Assembly (NCBI GenBank): GCA_030430845.1
Contig: JAUIKE010000052.1
Span: forward strand, 1-45,938
DNA: 45,938 nt
Source: Bacteroidia bacterium
GTDB lineage: Bacteria > Bacteroidota > Bacteroidia > Chitinophagales > Saprospiraceae
Direction: 5' to 3'
Positions 17,403 through 23,457 of the stretch are shown one piece after another; position 1 is the stretch's first letter; every line of letters starts with the position of its first letter. The translations under genes were made by a program, and so were the position numbers. The notes under the pieces are model-generated. The model was given only the letters and a program-made list of their open reading frames with translations, was not told the origin of the DNA and did not search any database.

Positions 17403-17783
17403 ATGATGAAAAACGCAATTAACTGGTTTGAGATTCCTGTTAAAAACTTTGAGAAAGCCAAATCCTTTTACGAAGCTATCTTTAAAGCCGAAATGCAGGT
17501 CGTGGAAATGAAAGACATGGGTGCCCTTATGGCCTTTTTCCCGGCCGATGCTGAAAATAATGGAGTCGGAGGAAGCATTATCAGCAGCCCCGGCCATGAA
17601 CCTTCCCAGCAAGGCTCTCTAATTTATCTAAATGGAGGAGACGACCTGTCGGTTCCTTTGGCTCGTGCCGAAAAAGCCGGCGCTCAGGTCATTTTGCCCA
17701 AAACCTCCATCGGAGAGCATGGTTTTGTCGCTCAATTTATTGACCCGGAAGGTAATCGCGTGGCTTTTCATTCAGCAGGCTAA
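17403..17783 (+). CDS. VOC (glyoxalase-like) family protein
   Basis: Cytoplasmic protein of 126 aa with one vicinal-oxygen-chelate fold. It has the paired beta-alpha-beta modules (NAINWFEIPVKNFEKAKSFYEAIF; GSLIYLNGGDDLSVPLARAEKAGAQVILPKT) and ends HGFVAQFIDPEGNRVAFHSAG, close to the VOC subgroup often annotated as glyoxalase or bleomycin-resistance-like. Some VOC metal ligands are not obvious, so catalysis is uncertain. It is followed by the DGPF protein and the ECF sigma gene, a known type of association. TAAATTTG at 17393-17400 matches the -7 consensus but ends only two bases before the ATG, so it would imply a leaderless start or a later start; treat it cautiously. Confidence 0.85.
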   Translation: MMKNAINWFEIPVKNFEKAKSFYEAIFKAEMQVVEMKDMGALMAFFPADAENNGVGGSIISSPGHEPSQQGSLIYLNGGDDLSVPLARAEKAGAQVILPKTSIGEHGFVAQFIDPEGNRVAFHSAG

Positions 17784-17805
17784 GCAATTGATAAAACAAC
17801 AACAA

Positions 17806-17848
17806 AGGGGTTGAGTGAAAAGGCACTCGGCCTTTTCACTCAACCCCT
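17806..17848 (+). terminator. Hairpin between the VOC and DGPF genes
   Basis: Nineteen-base arms (17806-17824 and 17830-17848; AGGGGTTGAGTGAAAAGGC and its complement) pair perfectly around the loop ACTCG. It sits 22 bp after the VOC stop codon and 17 bp before the DGPF start. It may attenuate rather than stop transcription into the DGPF-sigma pair. Its outer sequence and CTCG loop resemble the left hairpin of the three-copy repeat family. Confidence 0.65.
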
Positions 17849-17865
17849 CACAAAAAATCACTCAA

Positions 17866-18213
17866 ATGAAAGAATTTATGATGATCTTTTTAGGAGCCGA
17901 CTACGAAGAACTCGGCCTGTCACCTGAGCAACTCCAGGAGCGCATGGGTAAATGGTTTGCCTGGGGAGAAAAAATGCAGCAACAGGGCATCCTTAGAGGT
18001 GGAGCTGCCCTAATGCCAAAAGGCAAACGCGTATCTGGTCCTAAACGAGTTACCTCGGACGGTCCCTTTGTAGAAAGTAAAGAATTGATCGGCGGCTATT
18101 ATACGGTCGCAGCCGATAATTATGAGGCAGTAGTGGAAATTGCACAGGATTTCCCCGACTTTGACCTCGGCGGCACCGTAGAAATCCGCGAAGTCATGAA
18201 ATTTGACGAATAA
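17866..18213 (+). CDS. YCII/DGPF-domain protein
   Basis: Protein of 115 aa in the YCII-related (DGPF) family: ferredoxin-like fold with MKEFMMIFLGADYEELGLSPEQLQERMGKWFAWGEKM, then the family signature SDGPFVESKELIGGYYTVAADNYEAVVEIA and the end GGTVEIREVMKFDE. The ATG at 17866 is chosen because the upstream extension is read through the hairpin and lacks family similarity. DGPF proteins are the classical neighbours of ECF42 sigma factors; their biochemical role is unknown. The stop codon overlaps the sigma-factor start (TAATG at 18211-18215), so the two are translationally coupled. Confidence 0.93.
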   Translation: MKEFMMIFLGADYEELGLSPEQLQERMGKWFAWGEKMQQQGILRGGAALMPKGKRVSGPKRVTSDGPFVESKELIGGYYTVAADNYEAVVEIAQDFPDFDLGGTVEIREVMKFDE

Positions 18214-19454
18214 TGGACCCCAAAATAGTCGACCATCTCTTCCGGCACCAGTACGGAAAGATGGTCGCTATTCTGACCAAGGTGTTCGGTCTTACCCATC
18301 TTGAAACCATTGAAGATGCGGTCCAGGATACGTTTGTAAAAGCCAGCCTGCAATGGCGCACCCAAATCCCCGACAAACCGGAGGCCTGGCTGATGAGCGC
18401 GGCCAAAAACCGCATGATCGACCTGCTGCGTAAGCTCAAGGCCGAGCATTTGCGGTTAGAAAAACTGACATCGGGGGCGGCAGCTATCCAACTCAATGAG
18501 CTTTTTCTGGATCATGAGGTGGAAGATAGTCAGTTGCGTATGATCTTTGTGGCTTGTCATCCCGATCTTTCACCGGAAGAGCAGATCGCCTTTTCCCTTA
18601 AAACCATCTCTGGTTTTTCCATGCGGGAAATAGCCGCTGCACTGCTGATCAAAGAAGAAACCATCAAAAAACGGCTAAGCCGGGCCCGAAAGACCATTGT
18701 AAAAAAAGAAATCCGATTTGATTATCCAGCACCGGAAGAAGTTAACACCAGAATGGCAGGTGTCATGCAGGTGATCTACCTGATCTTTAATGAAGGTTTT
18801 CATTCCACCAAAGCCGATCAGCTTGTCAGCAAGGATCTTTGCGGGGAAGCCATCCGACTGTGTAGGTTATTGCTTAAAAAAGAGCGTTTCCGTTCAGGAA
18901 GTCTGTACGCCCTTTTTTCCCTGCTGTGTTTTCATGCCTCCCGCCTGGAAAGCAAAGTCAGTGCAGATAATCAAATCGTGAACCTTGAACATCAGGACCG
19001 GTCTAAATGGTACCTCCCCCTCATTGTATTGGGCAATGATGCCCTGGCCAAGTCCGCAGAATATGAAGATTGGTCCTCTTACCATTACGAAGCGGCGATT
19101 GCCCGCGAACATGTACAGGCCATCCGTTATGAAAACACCGATTGGGAAAAAATACTTGAGCTATATCAAAAGCTTTATGAATTATATCCAACGGATTCCA
19201 CCCTTTTAAGTATCGGAAATGTGTACCTCCTGCTTGGGCAATGGGAAAAAGCCAAACAAGTCTTGGATTCCATTCCCGACGATGGCCTGCACCAGCGCAA
19301 ATACCTTTTGCATGGAAGTTTTGCCGAATATTACTACAAAACAGGCGATTTAGGTCAAGCCATTGAGCAAATAGATGCCGCCATTAAATTATGTACCAAT
19401 GAATTGGAGAAAAACTATTTATTAGAGAAGAGAGCAAAATGGGAAAGGCAGTAG
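18213..19454 (+). CDS. ECF sigma factor with TPR-like C-terminal extension (ECF42-type)
   Basis: RNA polymerase sigma factor of 413 aa. Region 2 lies at about 8-75 (HLFRHQYGKMVAILTKVFGLTHLETIEDAVQDTFVKA; PEAWLMSAAKNRMIDLLRK) and region 4 at about 110-165 (LSPEEQIAFSLKTISGFSMREIAAALLIKEETIKKRLSRARK). A long C-terminal part from about 175 contains GVMQVIYLIFNEGFHS and helical pairs like TPRs (LSIGNVYLLLGQWEKAKQVLDSIPDDGLHQRKYLLHGSFAEYYYKTGDLGQAIEQID). Group ECF42 has this extension, lacks an anti-sigma factor and sits next to DGPF genes, exactly as here. The extension is thought to be needed for activity. Targets probably include the DGPF and VOC genes (inference). Confidence 0.92.
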   Translation: MDPKIVDHLFRHQYGKMVAILTKVFGLTHLETIEDAVQDTFVKASLQWRTQIPDKPEAWLMSAAKNRMIDLLRKLKAEHLRLEKLTSGAAAIQLNELFLDHEVEDSQLRMIFVACHPDLSPEEQIAFSLKTISGFSMREIAAALLIKEETIKKRLSRARKTIVKKEIRFDYPAPEEVNTRMAGVMQVIYLIFNEGFHSTKADQLVSKDLCGEAIRLCRLLLKKERFRSGSLYALFSLLCFHASRLESKVSADNQIVNLEHQDRSKWYLPLIVLGNDALAKSAEYEDWSSYHYEAAIAREHVQAIRYENTDWEKILELYQKLYELYPTDSTLLSIGNVYLLLGQWEKAKQVLDSIPDDGLHQRKYLLHGSFAEYYYKTGDLGQAIEQIDAAIKLCTNELEKNYLLEKRAKWERQ

Positions 19455-19479
19455 GAAGCAGCCGCTTCCTGCTGCCTTT
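19444..19479. terminator. Bidirectional terminator hairpin
   Basis: Sixteen-base arms (19444-19459, 19464-19479; AAAGGCAGTAGGAAGC / GCTTCCTGCTGCCTTT) pair with one G-T wobble around loop AGCC. The stem contains the sigma-factor stop codon (19452-19454) and ends two bases before the convergent MerR stop codon, so both genes would share it. Confidence 0.8.
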
Positions 19480-19481
19480 AA

Positions 19482-20240
19482 TTAAACCTTCATACCATTA
19501 TCACAAAACACCTCCATTCCCACTTTCAGGAACTCAGCCAAGCCAGGTCTGAATTTTTCATAATGGGCCTTAAAACGGTCATCAGCCACATACATCTGCG
19601 CCAGGCCACGGTAGCGCTCTTCGGTGACTTCATAATACAGGTTCATCAATTTGAAATGTAAGGCAATTGCCTTTTGAACCTGAGCATTATCAGGAGGCAG
19701 GTCCATCAAGTCAGCCAATAATTGAGACACTTCCTTTTCCTTCTTTTTGTGGTCCTGCCAACCCTCTTTTCCCAAGTGCCGGATGCGGTCCTCTGCAGCT
19801 TCCAGCTCATCTTTGCCCCAGCGGTGGGCTACTTCCTGGCGGTACGCATTTTTTTGTTCTTCTGAAAAACCTTCATACAGATCTTTATCGTTCATCATAC
19901 TTTGTTTGTTTTGAAGTGCTAAAATGGTTTTGTCAATCGTCCGGATCAGGGTATTCACTTGCTCCTGCTCCGCTTCCAGCTGCCGGCGATGCTGCTCCAA
20001 AGCTTTGATCAGGTCGAATTCGGGATCTTCCAGGACTGCCTGGATCTTTTTTAAGGGAAAACCCAGCTTTTTGTAAAAAAGAATTTGTTGCAAAACCAGT
20101 AGCTGTTTTCGCCCATAATACCGATACCCTTTTTCCGACCGATGTGCAGGTTTTAACAAGCCCATACGGTCATAATGGTGCAGTGTGCGCACACTGACAC
20201 CGGCTAGCTTGGAGACTTGTTTGACCGTGTATGTTGTCAT
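19482..20240 (-). CDS. MerR-family regulator with TipAS effector domain
   Basis: Transcriptional regulator of 252 aa. The MerR winged helix-turn-helix occupies residues 1-70 (TYTVKQVSKLAGVSVRTLHHYDRMGLLKPAHRSEKGYRYY), followed by a dimerisation coiled coil (about 75-115). The C-terminal TipAS domain (about 118-250) shows YEGFSEEQKNAYRQEVAHRWGKDELEAAEDRI and ends VFCDNGMKV. TipAS domains bind antibiotics such as thiostrepton in the Streptomyces protein TipA; the ligand here is unknown. It lies convergent to the ECF sigma gene. Only 13 bp separate its start codon from a copy of the three-copy repeat, so its promoter lies either inside or beyond that repeat. Confidence 0.92.
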   Translation of the reverse strand: MTTYTVKQVSKLAGVSVRTLHHYDRMGLLKPAHRSEKGYRYYGRKQLLVLQQILFYKKLGFPLKKIQAVLEDPEFDLIKALEQHRRQLEAEQEQVNTLIRTIDKTILALQNKQSMMNDKDLYEGFSEEQKNAYRQEVAHRWGKDELEAAEDRIRHLGKEGWQDHKKKEKEVSQLLADLMDLPPDNAQVQKAIALHFKLMNLYYEVTEERYRGLAQMYVADDRFKAHYEKFRPGLAEFLKVGMEVFCDNGMKV

Positions 20241-20253
20241 GACCGATGTTTTA

Positions 20254-20411
20254 GGGGTTGTGTAAAAACTCGTTCCTCGTTTTTACCCACCCCTGATAAT
20301 TTTGTTTTGGAGGTGGTTTTAAGAAAAAAACGAAGTTTTTTTCTTAAAACCACCTCCAAAAAGAATATTATTGGTTGGGAAAAAAGGCCGGAGGACTTTT
20401 TACACAACCCC
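20254..20411. repeat. Interspersed multi-hairpin repeat, copy 1
   Basis: The element begins GGGGTTGTGTAAAAA (20254-20268) and ends TTTTTACACAACCCC (20397-20411), perfect 15-bp inverted ends. Its first 40 bases also fold on themselves (GTAAAAAC...CTCGTTTTTAC). The centre is a long hairpin: 20305-20331 pairs perfectly with 20335-20361 around loop GAA. The right part reads AAGAATATTATTGGTTGGG then AAAAAAGGCCGGAGGAC. The layout and most bases are shared with 35398-35588 and with the left half of 45757-45855. It lies between the MerR start codon and the M1 peptidase terminator. Confidence 0.85.
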
Positions 20412-20500
20412 CTTCTACCACAAAGATAAGCCCTGACGTAAGGTAAGAGTCAAGTGAAAGGATCAATTTTTTTAACTTAATTTCCCGGATCAATAATTAT

Positions 20501-20550
20501 AACCTTAATAAAAAAAGTGGGCCGCATGGCCCACTTTTTTTATTAAGGTT
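20501..20550 (-). terminator. Terminator hairpin overlapping the M1 peptidase stop codon
   Basis: Twenty-three-base arms (20501-20523, 20528-20550) pair perfectly around loop GCAT: AAAAAAAGTGGGCC and its complement at the core, with AACCTTAAT at the outer end. The M1 peptidase stop codon (20543-20545) lies inside the stem. On the minus strand the far arm supplies a T-rich run, fitting intrinsic termination. Confidence 0.8.
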
Positions 20551-22909
20551 TGATCTTTTTTCCTTGCGCTTTCTGCATAGGATTTAGCTTTTCCTTCATT
20601 TTATGCGACTTAAAGATCTGGAAGCGACTGGGCTCGGGAGCCATCTGCGGCCAGTTGTTATTGCTTTCGTCTACATCGGCGGTGACTTTGTCAGGGTCCA
20701 GGGTCACATTGGTGACTACTTTGTTTTTGACAAAGACTTTCGTAAAGCTGTTTTCGTTCTTTCGCCAAACCTCCACCGGTACGCGTTCTTTTTCGGTGGT
20801 ACCGTCTTCGAAAGTCCACTCCAAAATGACGGGCATGACCAGGCCGCCTTTGTTGCTGAAGTGTAGCTCATAAAAGTTTTTATCAGCATACTGCTCTTTC
20901 TCTTTTTTCGAGAAAGTTTCTTCGAAGAAAATCATGGTATTGGTCTGCACAGAATCCTCTGTTTCCCAAGGCTTGTAGTTGGTATAGAAGTCCTGCAGCT
21001 TTTGATCTTCTTCTACTTTGAACTTCATACCGGATTCGCGATTGCGAATTCTGGAAATATCGTCGAAAGGCTTTTCAACCTTTTGAGTGAAGGTCCTTTC
21101 TTGCTGCTCCGGATCATTTTCCATATCTACTTTGTACCAAACCACGCTATCCAGTGAAATATCCACTGCATCGATGCCATAGAACCAACCTCTCCAGAAC
21201 CAATCGAGGTCCACTCCGCTGGCATCTTCCATAGAGCGGAAGAAATCGGCGGGTTCGGGATGTTTGAAAGCCCAGCGACGGCAATATTCTTTGAAGGCAA
21301 AATCGAATGCTTCACGGCCCATGATGGTTTCGCGAAGGATATTCAGGGCCGTGGCCGGTTTTGAATAGGCGTTACTTCCGTAATCGATGATGTTCTCACT
21401 ATTGGTCATGATGGGTTCCAACTGGTCCTTATCGCGCCCCATGTACGGAGCGATGGTATGCGCAGAGCCCCAGCGGGAAGGAAAGTTGTTGTCCCATTCC
21501 TGTTCGGTCAGGTATTGGATAAAGCTATTGATCCCTTCATCCATCCAGGCCCACTGCCGCTCATCGTTATTGATGATCATAGGGAAGTAATTATGTCCCA
21601 CCTCGTGGATGATTACCAGAATAGCGGAGTTTTTAGCTTCTTCGGTGTAAGTGCCGTCTTCTTCTGCACGGCCCGGGTTGAAACAGATCATGGGGTATTC
21701 CATTCCGTTAGCCGCTTCTACGGAAATGGCTGTCGGATACGGATAAGGGATGGAATATCTGGAGTAAGTAGCCAGGGTGTGTTCGACGGCTTTGGTAGAG
21801 TATTTCCGGTAAATCGGGTAAGATTCCTTTGGGTAATAGCTCATACACATCACCTTTTTTCCTTCTTCGGTGGTATGCGGCATGGCGTCCCAGATAAACT
21901 TCCGGCTGGCCGTCCAGGCAAAGTCACGTACATTTTCGGCTGTATAGATCCAGGTCTGCATATTTTCGGAAGGACGTGTTTTTTCCATCTTTTTGGCTTC
22001 TTCCAAGGTCTGGATCTCAAAGGGTTCATCCGCATTCCGGGCCTTTTCCCAGCGGGCGTACTGCGCAGGAGTCAAGACATCTTTATAGTTCAGACATTCT
22101 CCTGTGGCACCCACCATATGGTCATCTGGCAAAGTCATTTTCACAACAAAATTACCGAAGGTCAGAGCAAACTCTCCACGGCCGGTAAATTGTTTGTTTT
22201 GCCAGCCGTCAAAATCACTGTAGACGCACATACGTGGATACCACTGTGTAATGGTGTATAGGTAATTTCCGTCTTTTTCAAAAAATTCATAACCGCCGCG
22301 GCCGCCGTCCGGGCCGTCTACCCGATCGATCAAATAGTAATGCCAATCCACTTTGAAGGAGAATTTTTCTCCAGGTTTCAAAGGCTGCGGAAGATTCACC
22401 CGCATGACCGTCTGGTTGATCATGTATTCGAGCTCATTGTCGTTGGCATCGGTCACTTTGGTGATATTGCAACCGTATTTCTCTAACAGTTCCTTTTTAT
22501 TGAGGTTATTGAGCTGTGATTCGCTCATATAGCTGCCGATCGAGCTACCGTCCTGATAATTGGCTTCGGATAAGGGAGAATGCTCGTTTTCGTCGAGCTG
22601 GAGCCATAGGTATCTCAACGTATTGGGGGATTGATTGTAATAAGTAATTAGCTCAGAGCCGTCTAAGCGCTGATTTTCGGTATCCAGGCTGCACTCGATA
22701 TTATAGTCGGCACGCTGTTGCCAGTAGTCGGGGCCAGGCGCACCATCCGCCCCCCGGTAGCCGTTCGGATCGGGCAGGATCGTGCCCAGTTGTTCAAATT
22801 TATTGCCGTGGTTGGAGGGGTTTTGTGCCTGGACAGTCATTCCTGCCAGGGAAAGCGTAAAAAGCAAGAGCGTAAATCTCTTGATATTTAGATGAAACCG
22901 AAAATTCAT
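20543..22909 (-). CDS. M1-family metallopeptidase
   Basis: Exported zinc aminopeptidase-like protein of 788 aa with a signal peptide ending MTVQAQ (about residue 29). The catalytic domain shows GMEYP (402-406) in place of the classical GAMEN exopeptidase loop. HEVGH follows at 435-439, then after 18 residues Glu458 in WMDEG; so zinc ligands H435, H439, E458 and catalytic E436 are all present. A later Tyr in the YGSNAYSKPATALNILRE segment is a plausible transition-state residue. The C-terminus is highly charged (DESNNNWPQMAPEPSRFQIFKSHKMKEKLNPMQKAQGKKIKP). No T9SS sorting domain is seen, so it is probably periplasmic. It likely degrades peptides. TAGCTTTA on the minus strand (22943-22950) is one base off the -7 consensus. 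Confidence 0.92.
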   Translation of the reverse strand: MNFRFHLNIKRFTLLLFTLSLAGMTVQAQNPSNHGNKFEQLGTILPDPNGYRGADGAPGPDYWQQRADYNIECSLDTENQRLDGSELITYYNQSPNTLRYLWLQLDENEHSPLSEANYQDGSSIGSYMSESQLNNLNKKELLEKYGCNITKVTDANDNELEYMINQTVMRVNLPQPLKPGEKFSFKVDWHYYLIDRVDGPDGGRGGYEFFEKDGNYLYTITQWYPRMCVYSDFDGWQNKQFTGRGEFALTFGNFVVKMTLPDDHMVGATGECLNYKDVLTPAQYARWEKARNADEPFEIQTLEEAKKMEKTRPSENMQTWIYTAENVRDFAWTASRKFIWDAMPHTTEEGKKVMCMSYYPKESYPIYRKYSTKAVEHTLATYSRYSIPYPYPTAISVEAANGMEYPMICFNPGRAEEDGTYTEEAKNSAILVIIHEVGHNYFPMIINNDERQWAWMDEGINSFIQYLTEQEWDNNFPSRWGSAHTIAPYMGRDKDQLEPIMTNSENIIDYGSNAYSKPATALNILRETIMGREAFDFAFKEYCRRWAFKHPEPADFFRSMEDASGVDLDWFWRGWFYGIDAVDISLDSVVWYKVDMENDPEQQERTFTQKVEKPFDDISRIRNRESGMKFKVEEDQKLQDFYTNYKPWETEDSVQTNTMIFFEETFSKKEKEQYADKNFYELHFSNKGGLVMPVILEWTFEDGTTEKERVPVEVWRKNENSFTKVFVKNKVVTNVTLDPDKVTADVDESNNNWPQMAPEPSRFQIFKSHKMKEKLNPMQKAQGKKIKP

Positions 22910-23020
22910 AAAATGTTTTTTTGTTTGAAAAAGTTGATCCGATAAAGCTACGAAAAGGAAAGGTAATAAATGGGAATAATGCTGCTAATTTGTGTGTTAT
23001 AGGCCGCTGATAAACGCTTT

Positions 23021-23285
23021 GCTCGTGGCCCGTACGGGCCCTACGCAATACCTCGCCATAATCAATTGATATTTTACGGATATGAAAAATTAATTATGGC
23101 CGGCATTGAGGTAACATGATTTACGGAAGATCCAGTTCCGCAAATTGGGAAAAATTGGACAGGAAGAAGTACCTTATTATTTTTGGGGTGAGCCCTAATA
23201 CTAATGGTTCTTGTTACTAACTTATTTCGCCAGTTAGGAAACTGGCAAGATATTGCGTGCGGCGGTTTGGAAACTCGCCACGAGC
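23021..23285. repeat. Degenerate inverted-repeat region, possibly a decayed element
   Basis: Within the 548-bp gap (22910-23457), GCTCGTGGC (23021-23029) matches GCCACGAGC (23277-23285) inverted. Just inside, ACGCAATA (23043-23050) matches TATTGCGT (23251-23258). Nested within are a 14-bp palindrome GGCCCGTACGGGCC (23027-23040) and a 13-bp hairpin with one mismatch (GCCATAATCAATT 23055-23067 / AATTAATTATGGC 23088-23100). GTTTCC occurs three times on the minus strand. No gene is evident. It looks like the remains of a small repeat-bounded element, but the ends are imperfect. Confidence 0.35.
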
Positions 23286-23351
23286 GGAAACTGCCACAAA
23301 CAGAAGTCTGCATATTCCTTACTGCTTATTTATTTTTATTGCGAAAAAATC

Positions 23352-23405
23352 GCTAATGAACGCTGATCTTCGCTGCTATTTCAGCGAAGATCAGCGTTCA
23401 TTAGC
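23352..23405 (-). terminator. Terminator hairpin after the amylase gene
   Basis: Perfect 24-base arms (23352-23375, 23382-23405; GCTAATGAACGCTGATCTTC... and its complement) flank loop CTATTT. It lies about 50 bp beyond the amylase stop codon on the minus strand, followed by an A/T-rich run (GCGAAAAAAT on the plus strand). Confidence 0.8.
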
Positions 23406-23457
23406 CCATATGGCACGTACGTTGCGGCTAAAGTGAGGTTCTGATGAAAACCTTTTG

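Noticed and set aside
17815..17865. N-terminal extension of the DGPF protein
   Set aside because: The extension starts at a non-ATG codon inside a hairpin and lacks family similarity; the ATG at 17866 fits the family N-terminus.
20217..20429. Plus-strand ORF of 70 aa sharing KNIIGW-KRP-DFLHNP with another ORF at 35468-35716
   Set aside because: The shared peptide arises only because both ORFs run through copies of the non-coding repeat; flanks are unrelated and the frame crosses hairpin arms.
23074..23313. Minus-strand ORF of 79 aa in the gap upstream of the M1 gene
   Set aside because: It has no recognisable domain and lies across the inverted-repeat structures; probably chance.
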